A stretch of 64,000 nt of DNA from NCBI GenBank assembly GCA_030028905.1, contig JALDYZ010000005.1, forward strand, positions 1 to 64,000, read 5' to 3'. Shown in pieces: positions 1-8,720 of this stretch; the first letter of the stretch is position 1; every line of letters begins with the position of its first letter. This stretch comes from Ferirhizobium litorale. Its GTDB lineage: Bacteria > Pseudomonadota > Alphaproteobacteria > Rhizobiales > Rhizobiaceae. The notes beneath the pieces were generated by a model, which ran no database searches, was not told where the DNA came from, and worked only from the letters and a program-made list of their open reading frames with translations. Made by a program: the position numbers and the translations under genes.

Positions 1-14
1 GCAAGTCTGGTCAT
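1..14 (-). pseudogene. Start of a second IS6-like transposase copy, cut by the window edge
   Basis: Only the first few codons are visible. On the minus strand they read Met-Thr-Arg-Leu, which matches the Met-Thr-Ser-Leu start of the transposase remnant beginning at 599. The upstream flank also matches: the 20-base block at 45-64 has one mismatch to the block at 631-650, and it lies about 33 bases from the start codon in both copies. This suggests a tandem, same-orientation IS6-like copy that continues to the left. Whether that copy is intact cannot be seen here. Confidence 0.4.
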
Positions 15-44
15 ACCGCCAGATCCCACATTTTGATCGCTGCT

Positions 45-64
45 CGGTTAACGTTACGATGCCG
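45..64. repeat. Direct repeat shared with 631-650 (IS6-like upstream block)
   Basis: The 20-base block CGGTTAACGTTACGATGCCG recurs at 631-650 with one mismatch (G to A). Each copy sits just upstream of an IS6-like transposase start, so it is probably an internal end-proximal segment of the element. No convincing terminal inverted repeat pair or target duplication was identified. Confidence 0.5.
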
Positions 65-253
65 CCTATACCCAAGCCTGTGCTTGAGCCTTTCTGCTTA
101 TGCCGATCTGTCCGATCGAAATGGGGGGCAGTTCACCCGGGGTGTTCAGACTGAGTCGCAGTTGCAGCGCTGGCTGATCCGCAACGGCCATCGCTTAAAG
201 AAAACACTGCTTGGCCAGCAAACAGAGTCCGCCTCTCGATCCTTGGCAGCCCC

Positions 254-599
254 ATTGCGGCGGCTCTGGACCAGAACGTCAAGAACGAAGCCATCCTGGT
301 CGACGGCGCGCCAAAGCCAGTACTTCTTGCCGGCAATCGTGATGACGACTTCACCGAGGTGCCATTTGTCCCAGAGTTTTCCGGCTGAGCGCCGACGGAT
401 GTCGTTTGCGAAATGCCCGCCGAATTTCTCGGCCCAGACCCTCACGGTTTGGTGGCAGACGATGATGCCGCGCGCCGCCAGCATATCCTCGACCATTCGC
501 AGGCTGAGCGGAAAGCGCAAGTAGCCACACGGCGTGGGCAATGACCTCAGCAGGAAAACGATGGCGGCGATAGAGCGGATCACGAGCGAGGCTGGTCAT
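254..599 (-). pseudogene. IS6-family transposase remnant, frameshifted and 3'-truncated
   Basis: The reading begins at 599 (Met-Thr-Ser-Leu-Ala-Arg-Asp-Pro-Leu-Tyr) with the Tyr-Arg-Arg-His-Arg-Phe-Pro motif typical of IS6 transposases. It loses frame near 525, in the stretch encoding Ala-His-Ala-Val-Trp-Leu. In the next frame it continues with RFPLSLRMVEDMLAARGI, the WHLGEVVITI block carrying the first catalytic-region residues, and VDQDGFVLDVLVQSRRN. Homology stops at about 254, so the second half of the catalytic DDE domain is missing. The element cannot produce active transposase. The 15-253 stretch beyond the truncation shows no supportable gene. Confidence 0.75.
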
Positions 600-662
600 A
601 CGAAAATCATCGCAGATCAATGTCGACCACCGGTTAACGTTACAATGCCGGCGGGAGTGTTG

Positions 663-693
663 CCATAGCGGCGCAATTGTTGCGCCGTTATGG
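663..693 (-). terminator. Hairpin downstream of the sulfatase gene
   Basis: The arms CCATA-x-CGGCGCAA and TTGCGCCG-x-TATGG pair around a 3-base loop, giving a 14-position stem with one A/C mismatch in the sulfatase transcript. It lies 8 bases past the sulfatase stop codon. No long T tract follows on the minus strand, so it is either a weak intrinsic terminator or a 3'-end-protecting hairpin. Confidence 0.55.
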
Positions 694-700
694 GGAAGGA

Positions 701-3241
701 TCATTGTGGGCCGGGCTGCATGTGGTGGATCGGGTTGCCGTCGACGGCGATCGCCTCCGCGTTCTGCAACTTGCTTATGTCGGCCTGCGACAGCGTCGGC
801 CGGTCCACCTTGAGCGTCAACCTGTTGAGCTTGGCGGTCAGTGTGAAGGGTGGCTGGTAGTCCTCGTCGTTGACGCCGGTCAGCGTGTCCGAGCCGATGT
901 CGAAGCTCTCGTCCCATTGCAGGATCATCGGCATCGTGTGCTCCATCGTCTGGGTGGCCACGACCTGGCCGTCGACCTTGAGTGTGCCGGTGCCTGACCG
1001 GCCAAGTCCGCTCATGTTGTTGAAGGCGAGCGTGCCTGTCCCAAGACCGTCATATTTGAAGTCGAACTCGATCGTATGCCGACCGGGCGTAAGCGCATCC
1101 GGGGCCTCCCATTTCGGGCGCTTCAGGTCGACAAGGTTCCAGAGAAACACCGGCTTGCTGTCCATGAGATAGAAGGCATAGCCGCCGAAGCGACCGCCGG
1201 AAGTCAGGATCATGCCCTCCGCACCGCCTTCGGGTACCTCTATATCGGCGGTGATGGTGTAGGAACTGTTGAGGAGGAAGGGAGAATCGCCTTGCGGAAG
1301 GCCGACCATGGGCGCCGTATAGACGAATTCGGTGCGGCCGGCAGTGATGTTCGGTCGTGGTGCGACGATGCGGGCCGCCACCGAGGCGTCAAGAGGGAAG
1401 ACCTCGTACTTCCTTGCCTCGTCGATAAACAGTTCCTTCATCGCCCTGACCTTGTCGGGATGCTTGTCGGCAATGTTTTGGGACTGGCTGAAATCCGTGT
1501 TCAGGTCGTAAAGCTCGAGCACCTGGTTGTTCAGCGGATCGGGATTGGCGGCGCCGAATGCCTCCCAGGGCGCGCGGTTTACCTTGGTGCTGAGCAGCCA
1601 ACCATCATCGTAGAGCGCCCACTGGCCCATCATCTCGAAGTACTGCGTCTTGTGTTGGCTAGGCGCATTGGCGTTCGTCTTGTCGAAGGTATAGGCGAAG
1701 CTGGTGCCCTCGATCGGCGCCTGCTTGATGCCGTCCACGGTCTCTGGTGCTGCGATGCCGCTCACCTCGAGGAGCGTCGGGACCACGTCGATGACATGCA
1801 TGAACTGCTGGCGCAAGCCCCCCTTGTCGGTGATGCGCGCCGGCCAGGAAACCGCCATGTTCTGGCGGATGCCGCCGAGCTTCGAGGCGTTCTGCTTGAA
1901 CCAGGTGAACGGCGTGTCGAAGGCCCAGGACCAACCTGCCGACATGTGGTTGTAGGTCTGCTCGGTGCCCCAGACATCGTACCACTTCATCTGGACTTCA
2001 ACCGGCATCTTGTTGATGCCGTTGAAGAACGCCACCTCGTTGGGCGTGCCGAGCGGGCCGCCTTCGGCGCTGGTGCCGTTGTCGCCGTTGATGTAGATGA
2101 CGAGGGTGTTGTCGAGCTTGCCCATGTCCTCGATGGCCTGGATGACGCGCCCGATCTCGTGGTCGTTGTAGGCGGCGTAGGCGGCGAAGATCTCGACCTG
2201 TCTGATGAACAGCTTCTTTGCCTCCGGCGTCAGTTCATCCCAGGGCTTCAGCACGTTCTTGGGCCAGGCCTCGAGCTGCGTGTCCTGTGGGATCACGCCG
2301 AGCTTCTTCTGGTTCTCGAAAATCTGTTCGCGCAGCTTCTCGTAGCCGTCGTCGAAGAGGTGCATCGCGCTGATCTTGTCGACCCATTCCTTGGTCGGGT
2401 GGTGCGGGGCGTGCGTTGCACCGGGTGCATACTTCACGAAAAAGGGCTTGTCGGGTGAGGTCTGGTTGAGGCGGGTGAGATAGCCGATCGCGTCGTCGGC
2501 CATTCCGGTGATCAGGTTCCAGCCCGGTTTGCCCTCGAAGGGGTAGATCTGGGTGGTGTTGCGGAACAGATTCGGCTGCCACTGATTTGCGTCGCCGCCG
2601 ACGAAGCCGTAGAAATACTCAAAGCCTAGGCCGGTGGGCCACTGGTCGAAGGGGCCTATCGAGCTTGCGGCGAAGGCGGGGGTGTTGTGGTCCTTGCCGA
2701 ACCAGGAGGTGGCGTAGCCGTTGTCGAGAAGTATCCGGCCGATGGTCGCCTTGTCCTCGGGGATGATGCTGTTGTAGCCCGGGAAGCCGGTCGACTGCTC
2801 GGAGATTACCCCGAAGCCGACGGAGTGATGGTTGCGCCCGGTGATCAGCGCGGCGCGCGTGGGCGAGCATAGTGCCGTGGAGTGGATGTTGTTGTAGCGC
2901 AGGCCGTTGTTGGCGATTCGATCCATGGTTGGCGTGGGGATGACGCCGCCGAAGGTGCTCGGCACGCCGAAACCCGCGTCGTCGGTGATGATGAGAAGCA
3001 CGTTCGGCGCACCGCTGGGGGGCACGATCCGCGGCGCCCACCAGGCTTTCGACTTCAAGGCGTCATTCTCGATGGTGCCGCCGAAAGCCGGGTTGGGCGC
3101 AGGCAACTGTTTGCCGTCGATGGTACTGGTGGCGCCCGGCGAACCCAATTCGCCGGTAACTTGCTGGGCCGAGGCCAAGCCTATGGTTTGGAGAAATGTT
3201 GCACTGGCAATCAGTAATGCGCGGGATATCTTGAATCGCAT
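701..3241 (-). CDS. Secreted arylsulfatase (type I sulfatase, alkaline-phosphatase fold)
   Basis: Predicted to hydrolyse sulfate esters in the periplasm. The start at 3241 is preferred over an upstream Met because a GGAGG lies 9 bases upstream and the protein then opens with a clear Sec signal peptide, cleaved near residue 25 (ASA-QQ). The core sulfatase domain begins near residue 76. Metal-binding Asp87-Asp88 are visible, and the Cys-Ser-Pro-Thr-Arg signature at 125-129 marks Cys125 for conversion to formylglycine. This needs a formylglycine-generating enzyme encoded elsewhere. At 846 aa it is longer than typical 500-600 aa arylsulfatases; the extra C-terminal 200 residues are beta-rich and resemble a concanavalin-like domain. 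The substrate is unknown. A regulator gene lies 123 bases upstream on the same strand. Confidence 0.9.
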   Translation of the reverse strand: MRFKISRALLIASATFLQTIGLASAQQVTGELGSPGATSTIDGKQLPAPNPAFGGTIENDALKSKAWWAPRIVPPSGAPNVLLIITDDAGFGVPSTFGGVIPTPTMDRIANNGLRYNNIHSTALCSPTRAALITGRNHHSVGFGVISEQSTGFPGYNSIIPEDKATIGRILLDNGYATSWFGKDHNTPAFAASSIGPFDQWPTGLGFEYFYGFVGGDANQWQPNLFRNTTQIYPFEGKPGWNLITGMADDAIGYLTRLNQTSPDKPFFVKYAPGATHAPHHPTKEWVDKISAMHLFDDGYEKLREQIFENQKKLGVIPQDTQLEAWPKNVLKPWDELTPEAKKLFIRQVEIFAAYAAYNDHEIGRVIQAIEDMGKLDNTLVIYINGDNGTSAEGGPLGTPNEVAFFNGINKMPVEVQMKWYDVWGTEQTYNHMSAGWSWAFDTPFTWFKQNASKLGGIRQNMAVSWPARITDKGGLRQQFMHVIDVVPTLLEVSGIAAPETVDGIKQAPIEGTSFAYTFDKTNANAPSQHKTQYFEMMGQWALYDDGWLLSTKVNRAPWEAFGAANPDPLNNQVLELYDLNTDFSQSQNIADKHPDKVRAMKELFIDEARKYEVFPLDASVAARIVAPRPNITAGRTEFVYTAPMVGLPQGDSPFLLNSSYTITADIEVPEGGAEGMILTSGGRFGGYAFYLMDSKPVFLWNLVDLKRPKWEAPDALTPGRHTIEFDFKYDGLGTGTLAFNNMSGLGRSGTGTLKVDGQVVATQTMEHTMPMILQWDESFDIGSDTLTGVNDEDYQPPFTLTAKLNRLTLKVDRPTLSQADISKLQNAEAIAVDGNPIHHMQPGPQ

Positions 3242-3364
3242 GATGATGCACCTCCCATGATTGCATTCGCCAGCGCCAATATATCTGGTGCTTCTAAAAT
3301 GTCCTTGGCATTTGTCAGGTTGGAAAAGATCGTAACGCAAGCACGGTACTCGGGCGGCTGGCGC

Positions 3365-4141
3365 TCAGCCCGCGCTCACAGCCGCCGAATCCTCAAGATA
3401 ACTCCTGACGGGCGCCGGGAGCTGTCGCGAGCCGAGGGGCAGGGCGCCGCAGTTCTCCAGCAGTGCACGCAGGTCGGTCGTGGAGCCCAGGTGGCGCCAG
3501 ATCATACGCGTCGCATAGGGGGTGTTTTCCTTGCGCCACGAGACCCCGATGGTCACCCCCTTCAGGTAGACCCGCTGATGCGTCTCGAAAGGCATCAGGA
3601 TGGTCTGCGCGACTATCGATTGCGGATCCATGCTTTTCTCGACGATGAAGATGCGATTGCGCGAAAAGGTTGCGGATCCCTCGTATTTGGAAAACTGCCG
3701 GATCTCGTTGGCACGATCGCTGATCCGCTCGATCGACTTGACCTTGACCAGGCCATTTTCCTCGTGCAGCCGCGCACAGGAACTGATGACCTTGCCCGGC
3801 CAGGACAGCGACAGGTGAAACGTCTGATAGTAGCCGAGATGCCGGCGCAGCGCCGCGATATCTCCCGGAAATCCGGCAAGCAGGTTGTCATGCCCGACGC
3901 CTTTGCCGGCGCGCTGCAGCAGGCGCTCGCGAAACTGCCTTTGCGGCAGATGAAAATCTTCCGAGCCGATGCCGAAGGCGGATGCGATGCGTGCAAGATT
4001 GTGCGGTGACGGACGCGCCTCGCCGTTGATGTAGCGATTGAACTGCTGGCGATTGATGCCGATTTCGCGGCAGATCTGCGATACCGAGCGCCGCGTGCTG
4101 CAGGCGAGACGCAGGTTTTCGACAAAGTTCGGGTTTTCCAC
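3365..4141 (-). CDS. Helix-turn-helix transcriptional regulator (XRE/Cro-like N-terminus)
   Basis: About 258 aa. The N-terminal 65 residues form a Cro/CI-like helix-turn-helix (SVSQICREIGINRQQFNRYI, followed by a Pro-Ser-Pro-His-Asn-Leu segment). A roughly 190-residue C-terminal ligand-type domain that I do not recognise follows. The start is taken as GTG at 4141, with GGAG 10 bases upstream, because it puts the DNA-binding domain at the N-terminus; upstream in-frame codons look non-coding. The gene is divergent from the peptide-binding-protein gene, and a 6-bp inverted repeat lies 33 bases ahead of its start, so autoregulation and control of the divergent gene are likely. The sulfatase gene lies downstream on the same strand and could be part of the same regulon. 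Confidence 0.75.
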   Translation of the reverse strand: MENPNFVENLRLACSTRRSVSQICREIGINRQQFNRYINGEARPSPHNLARIASAFGIGSEDFHLPQRQFRERLLQRAGKGVGHDNLLAGFPGDIAALRRHLGYYQTFHLSLSWPGKVISSCARLHEENGLVKVKSIERISDRANEIRQFSKYEGSATFSRNRIFIVEKSMDPQSIVAQTILMPFETHQRVYLKGVTIGVSWRKENTPYATRMIWRHLGSTTDLRALLENCGALPLGSRQLPAPVRSYLEDSAAVSAG

Positions 4142-4173
4142 GTTGCACGGGCTCCGGTTCGTTTCGGTGGTAT

Positions 4174-4187
4174 AGCGTAAATACGCT
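4174..4187. promoter_or_regulatory. Palindromic operator candidate between HTH regulator and peptide-binding gene
   Basis: AGCGTA-AA-TACGCT is a perfect 6-bp inverted repeat with a 2-base centre. It lies 33 bases upstream of the regulator start and about 117 bases upstream of the divergent binding-protein gene. Its size and symmetry fit a dimeric Cro-like regulator. Assignment to the adjacent regulator is inference. Confidence 0.5.
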
Positions 4188-4303
4188 GCAATTTGCGTCA
4201 AGTCGCGAAATTGTTTTCCGCTAGCGCCGTCATACGATCCAACGAATTCATGGGCCGGACGGTTTTCCGCGCCTTCCAGGAAAAGACAAAGGGAACTGCA
4301 GAA

Positions 4304-5896
4304 ATGAGCGACAAGGCAAGGCCCGTCCTCGGACAGGTATTGGGCGGCATGGGCATGAACCGCCGCGAATTCATGGGCCGGGCGGCCCTTCTCGGCCTGT
4401 CCGCCACCGCCGCCGGCTCGTTGTTCGCCACGGCGTCGCGGGCAGACGAACCGAAGCGCGGCGGCCACCTGAAGCTCGGTCTCCAGGGCGGTGCCGCGAC
4501 GGATTCGCTTGATCCGGCCTCGTATTCCGGCTCAGTCGCCTTCGTCATCGGCCATTGCTGGGGTGATACGCTGGTCGAGTCTGATCCCGCCACCGGTGGT
4601 CCGCTGCCGTCGCTGGCCGAATCCTGGGAGTCTTCCCCCGACGCTTCCGTTTGGACCTTCAAGATGCGCAAGGGCGTGCAGTTCCATGATGGCAAGCCAT
4701 TGACGGTTGCCGACGTGGTGGCGACCATCAAGCGCCATTCGGACGCCGGTTCGAAATCGGGTGCGCTCGGCCTGCTGAGTTCGGTCAAGGGCATCGAGGA
4801 CAAGGCGGGCGATCTCGTCATCACGCTCAGCGAGGGCAACGCCGACCTGCCGCTGATCCTTACCGACTATCACCTCGTCATCCAGCCGAACGGCGGCGTC
4901 GACGATCCGCTTGCCTGCATCGGTACCGGCCCCTACAAGCTGACCAGCTTCCAGGCCGGCGTGCGCGCCACATTCGAGAAGAACGCCAGCGACTGGCGCT
5001 CGGATCGCGGTTTCGTCGGCAGCGTCGAGATCATCGTCATGAACGATGCGACGGCGCGGATCGCGGCGCTGTCGTCAGGCCAGGTGCATTTCATCAACTC
5101 GATCGAGCCGAAGACCGTCGAATTGCTGAAGCGTGCCCCGACCGTCGAGATCCTGCGCACCCCCGGCAAGGGGTTCTACAGCTTCCTGATGCATTGCGAC
5201 ACCGCGCCGTTCGACAACAACGACCTGCGGCTGGCGCTGAAATATGCGATCGACCGGCAGGCGATCCTCGACCGTGTGGTCGGCGGCTACGGCACGATCG
5301 GCAACGATTACCCCGTCAATGGCAATTACGCACTTGCGCCGGAAGGGATCGAGCAGCGTGTCTACGATCCGGACAAGGCGGCCTTCCATTTCAAGAAGTC
5401 CGGCCACGGCGGTTCCGTCCTGTTGCGCACCTCCGATGCTGCGTTTCCCGGTGCCGTCGATGCGGCGATCGTCTTCCAGGAAAGCGCCAAGAAGGCGGGT
5501 ATCCCGATCGAGCTGAGGCGCGAGCCGGACGACGGCTACTGGACCAACGTCTGGAACGTACAGCCCTTCTGCGCCTCCTACTGGGGCGGGCGTCCAACCC
5601 AGGACCAGCGCTACTCGACCTCCTATCTCTCCAGCGCGGAGTGGAACGACACCCGCTTCAAGCGGCCGGAATTCGACAAGCTGGTGCTGCAGGCTCGCTC
5701 CGAGCTCGACGAAGCGAAGCGCCGCGAACTTTATCGCACCATGGCGGTCACCGTTCGCGACGAGGGCGGGCTGATCCTGCCGGTCTTCAACGACTACATC
5801 AATGGTTCGGCGAAGTCGCTCAAGGGCTTCGTGCACGACATAGGCAACGACCTATCCAACGGCTACGTCGCGAGCCGGGTGTGGTTCGACAGCTGA
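4304..5896 (+). CDS. ABC transporter substrate-binding protein, peptide type (SBP_bac_5), Tat-exported
   Basis: 530 aa. This is the periplasmic receptor of a dipeptide/oligopeptide-type ABC importer. The ATG at 4304 follows an AGGGA sequence. The N-terminus carries a twin-arginine signal (Arg20-Arg21 in NRREFMGR), a hydrophobic stretch and probable cleavage near residue 47 (SRA-DE). The mature part shows family 5 features: the GGAATDSLDPASY opening, the ATFEKN strand after GTGPY, and a C-terminal lobe. No permease or ATPase genes accompany it, so it is an orphan binding protein at this locus. The next gene downstream is a CocE-type hydrolase, which suggests an acylated or peptidic substrate that is bound and then cleaved. 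A very strong hairpin separates the two genes. Confidence 0.9.
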   Translation: MSDKARPVLGQVLGGMGMNRREFMGRAALLGLSATAAGSLFATASRADEPKRGGHLKLGLQGGAATDSLDPASYSGSVAFVIGHCWGDTLVESDPATGGPLPSLAESWESSPDASVWTFKMRKGVQFHDGKPLTVADVVATIKRHSDAGSKSGALGLLSSVKGIEDKAGDLVITLSEGNADLPLILTDYHLVIQPNGGVDDPLACIGTGPYKLTSFQAGVRATFEKNASDWRSDRGFVGSVEIIVMNDATARIAALSSGQVHFINSIEPKTVELLKRAPTVEILRTPGKGFYSFLMHCDTAPFDNNDLRLALKYAIDRQAILDRVVGGYGTIGNDYPVNGNYALAPEGIEQRVYDPDKAAFHFKKSGHGGSVLLRTSDAAFPGAVDAAIVFQESAKKAGIPIELRREPDDGYWTNVWNVQPFCASYWGGRPTQDQRYSTSYLSSAEWNDTRFKRPEFDKLVLQARSELDEAKRRELYRTMAVTVRDEGGLILPVFNDYINGSAKSLKGFVHDIGNDLSNGYVASRVWFDS

Positions 5897-5993
5897 TCCA
5901 TTCGTGAAGGCGTCGCTGCAAGCGGCGCCCTTCAAGATCTTCGGTGCCAGTCCGAAGCCCGTCGGTCCCCACGCCTGCAGCAAGGGGGTCGAC

Positions 5994-6036
5994 TGCCAGC
6001 GGATGGACGACCTTCCCGGTCGTCCATCCGCTGGCA
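5994..6036 (+). terminator. Perfect 19-bp hairpin between binding-protein and hydrolase genes
   Basis: TGCCAGCGGATGGACGACC (5994-6012) pairs perfectly with 6018-6036 around the 5-base loop TTCCC. There is no T run after the stem. It may act as a processing or stability element that keeps the binding-protein mRNA more abundant than the downstream mRNA, or as a partial terminator. A REP-like repeat is possible, but no second copy was noticed. Confidence 0.7.
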
Positions 6037-6097
6037 TCCGCGGTTGCGCCGGTGGCATTCGGCACCAGACAAGCATTCAACCCCAGGTATGAGATCA

Positions 6098-8083
6098 ATG
6101 GCCCGCTTCACAGTCATCGAAAACGAATGGATTACCCTCAAGGACGGTACAAGGCTGGCGGCGCGCATCTGGATGCCGGAAGGCGCAGCAGACCAACCCG
6201 TGCCGGCCGTGCTGGAATATCTGCCCTACCGCAAGCGCGGCGGTACCAGCCTGCGTGATGAATCGACCTATCCGGTGTTTGCCGAGGCCGGCATTGCCGG
6301 CGTCCGCGTCGACATCCGCGGCTCGGGCGAATCCGACGGCGTCATCGACGGCGAATACACCCCGCGCGAACTCTCCGATGGTTGCGAAATCATCGCCTGG
6401 ATCGCTGCCCAGCCGTGGTCGAACGGCAATGTCGGCGTGATGGGCATCTCCTGGGGTGGCTTCAACTGCCTCCAGGTCGCAGCATTGCGCCCGCCGGCAT
6501 TGAAGGCGGTCATATCGATCGCTTCCACCGTCGACCGCTACAACGACGACATCCACTACAAGAACGGCTGCCATCTCTCGGCGCAACTGTCCTGGGCGGC
6601 CACCATGCTCGGCTACCAGTCGCGGTCGCCGGACCCGGCGATCGTCGGCGAACGCTGGAAGGAGATGTGGCTGGAGCGGCTGGAGAACGAACCGTTCTTC
6701 CTCGAGGAATGGCTGCAGCACCAGCGCCGCGACGCATTCTGGCAGCACGGCTCGATCGGCGACAATTTTTCCGACGTCGCCGTTCCGGCGATGGTGATCG
6801 CCGGCTGGGCGGATGGCTACCGCAACACGCCGCTCAAGGCGGTCGAGGGCCTCGGCGGCAATACCAAGGCCTTGATCGGCCCCTGGGTGCACAAATATCC
6901 GCATTTCGCCTGGCCGAAGCCGCGCTCGGATTTTCATGGCGAGGCGATCGCCTGGTGGAACCGCTGGCTGCGCGCCGAAAACAACGGCGTCGAGCACCTG
7001 CCGCAGGTGCGCGCCTATATCCTCGACGGTCCGCGCCCGGCGCTGCGGCGCGAGGAAGATCCGGGCTTCTGGATCGGCAAGGACAGGTGGACTACCCCTC
7101 AGATGCAGGCCTTCGGCATCGATGGCCAGGGCAGGCTCGCGACCGGTGCCGGCGAGGGGGTGGGAAGCGCCTACCTGCGTTCGCCGCTCGACACCGGCGT
7201 GGCCGCCGGCGAGTGGTTTACCCTGAAGCCCGATGCGGAACTGGCCGGCGACCAGCGGATCGACGATGCCGGCTCGCTGGTGTTCGAGACGTCACCGCTT
7301 GCCGAGGCGCAGACCTATCTCGGACAGCCTGTCCTGACGCTCGACGTGTCCTGTGATGCGGAACTGGCAAATCTCGCGGCCCGTCTCGTCGACGTCCATC
7401 CGGACGGGACGGCGACGCGGGTCAGCTTCGGCGTGCTCAACCTGGCGCATCGCGATGGCAACGCCGCGCCGAAGCCGCTGGTGCCGGGCGAGAAGACAAA
7501 GATCACGATCGTCCTCGATGCCTGCGGCTACCGCTTCAAGCCCGGCCACCGCATCCGGCTGTCGATTTCGACCGCCTACTGGCCGATGATCCTGCCGGGT
7601 CCGACGGATCCGGGCCTGACGATCGACACGGCCGGCCTGTCGCTTGCCCTGCCGCTGCTTGGCAAGCATGAGCCGGTCACCGTTCCGGAACCGGAGAACC
7701 CCGATCCACTGCCGAAATACCTGTCGCATCTTCCGGGCGAGACGCGGCGCTCCGTCGAGCGCGACCTGACGGACGGCACGACGCGCTACCGCATCTATGA
7801 GGACACCGGTCTTTCGGAGCATCCGGACAACGGCCTGACAACGCAGGAGATCCGCGACGAGGTCTGGTCGATCACAAACGGCGATCCTTTGTCGATGAGG
7901 GGCGAGAGCACCTGGACCTGCATCGAGAAGCGGGAGGGCTGGTCGATCCGCACGGTCTCGACCTCCCGTCTGTCTTGCACCCGGACGGAATGGCTGACGT
8001 CGGCCGAGGTCAGGGCCTATGAGGGAGACGTCGAGATCTTCCGCAAGACCTTCGAGAAAAAGTTCGCGCGTGATCTGATGTAG
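6098..8083 (+). CDS. CocE/NonD-family hydrolase (peptidase S15 fold)
   Basis: 660 aa. An alpha/beta-hydrolase with a C-terminal jelly-roll domain, the family that includes cocaine esterase, glutaryl-7-ACA acylase and X-Pro dipeptidyl peptidase. The nucleophile is Ser118 in GISWGG (116-121), with likely acid Asp239 in GWADGY and His265 in GPWVHKYPH. The C-terminal jelly-roll spans about residues 330-560. ATG 6098 is chosen because AGG lies 10 bases upstream; ATG 6089 is too close to that site. There is no signal peptide, so it is predicted to be cytoplasmic. It is strongly similar along its length to the protein at 58238-60256. The natural ester or amide substrate is not known. Confidence 0.88.
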   Translation: MARFTVIENEWITLKDGTRLAARIWMPEGAADQPVPAVLEYLPYRKRGGTSLRDESTYPVFAEAGIAGVRVDIRGSGESDGVIDGEYTPRELSDGCEIIAWIAAQPWSNGNVGVMGISWGGFNCLQVAALRPPALKAVISIASTVDRYNDDIHYKNGCHLSAQLSWAATMLGYQSRSPDPAIVGERWKEMWLERLENEPFFLEEWLQHQRRDAFWQHGSIGDNFSDVAVPAMVIAGWADGYRNTPLKAVEGLGGNTKALIGPWVHKYPHFAWPKPRSDFHGEAIAWWNRWLRAENNGVEHLPQVRAYILDGPRPALRREEDPGFWIGKDRWTTPQMQAFGIDGQGRLATGAGEGVGSAYLRSPLDTGVAAGEWFTLKPDAELAGDQRIDDAGSLVFETSPLAEAQTYLGQPVLTLDVSCDAELANLAARLVDVHPDGTATRVSFGVLNLAHRDGNAAPKPLVPGEKTKITIVLDACGYRFKPGHRIRLSISTAYWPMILPGPTDPGLTIDTAGLSLALPLLGKHEPVTVPEPENPDPLPKYLSHLPGETRRSVERDLTDGTTRYRIYEDTGLSEHPDNGLTTQEIRDEVWSITNGDPLSMRGESTWTCIEKREGWSIRTVSTSRLSCTRTEWLTSAEVRAYEGDVEIFRKTFEKKFARDLM

Positions 8084-8097
8084 GGACTGCGGCGCCG

Positions 8098-8655
8098 TCA
8101 GGCACCGCCATTGGCCAACGCTGCTCTCGTCTGTGCCAGGATTTCGTCCGACAGTTCCTTGTCGTCGACGGCGCGGGCCATGACGAGGGCGCCGACGAGG
8201 CTGGAAAGATCGGCGATCGCCCTGGCGCGATCGGGCTTGCCGCCGCTTGCGGCCTGCAGGTGTTCGATCTGGGTGATTCGCTTGCGGATGTAGTCGGAAA
8301 TCGATCCGCGTTCCCCTTCGGGCAGGCGGGCAATCTCGGGGGCAAGCGCCGCCATTACGCAGCCGACGCCGGCCCCATCGCGATGCTCGCCGGACAGATA
8401 GACCGAGGCGAAGTCTTCGAGCGACGTGTACTCGGGCTCCTGTTCGAAGGCTTGGCGCATGACATTGCTCATAGCTTCGGCGGTGAGGTCGCCCTTCGAC
8501 TTGAAGTGGCCGTAGAAACCGCCATGGGTCAGTCCCGCCCCCTTCATCACCGCATCGACACCGACGCTATGGATACCGTTTTCCCGGAACAGCCGTCCGG
8601 CGGCATCGAGTATTCTTTGTCTGTTTTCTTTTGCCTGTTCACGCGTCGGACGCAT
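8098..8655 (-). CDS. TetR/AcrR-family transcriptional repressor
   Basis: 185 aa. The N-terminal TetR helix-turn-helix is clear (residues 10-60, including HGGFYGHFKSKGDL). The C-terminal ligand domain is of the type found in repressors of reactive-electrophile or N-ethylmaleimide responses. It is divergent from an aldo/keto reductase gene. Two near-palindromic 14-bp sites lie in the 106-bp gap, one overlapping the reductase promoter. The simplest model is repression of both genes until an electrophile or carbonyl compound binds. Its 3' end converges on the CocE hydrolase gene. Confidence 0.88.
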   Translation of the reverse strand: MRPTREQAKENRQRILDAAGRLFRENGIHSVGVDAVMKGAGLTHGGFYGHFKSKGDLTAEAMSNVMRQAFEQEPEYTSLEDFASVYLSGEHRDGAGVGCVMAALAPEIARLPEGERGSISDYIRKRITQIEHLQAASGGKPDRARAIADLSSLVGALVMARAVDDKELSDEILAQTRAALANGGA

Positions 8656-8681
8656 TTTTCATATCCTGTTTTGGTTTCCGC

Positions 8682-8709
8682 TTGACAAATTATATGACGA
8701 TCGTAATTT
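8682..8709 (+). promoter_or_regulatory. Sigma-70-type promoter of the aldo/keto reductase gene
   Basis: A consensus TTGACA (8682-8687) is followed after 16 bases by TAATTT (8704-8709), placing transcription start about 45 bases upstream of the ATG at 8762. The first TetR operator overlaps the spacer and -10 hexamer, which fits direct repression. Confidence 0.65.
8694..8707. promoter_or_regulatory. TetR operator 1
   Basis: ATGACGATCGTAAT is a 14-bp near-palindrome with one mismatched pair. It covers the promoter -10 region of the aldo/keto reductase gene. It shares the ATGACGAxCGT core with a second site 27 bases downstream. Confidence 0.7.
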
Positions 8710-8720
8710 AAATGCAAATG

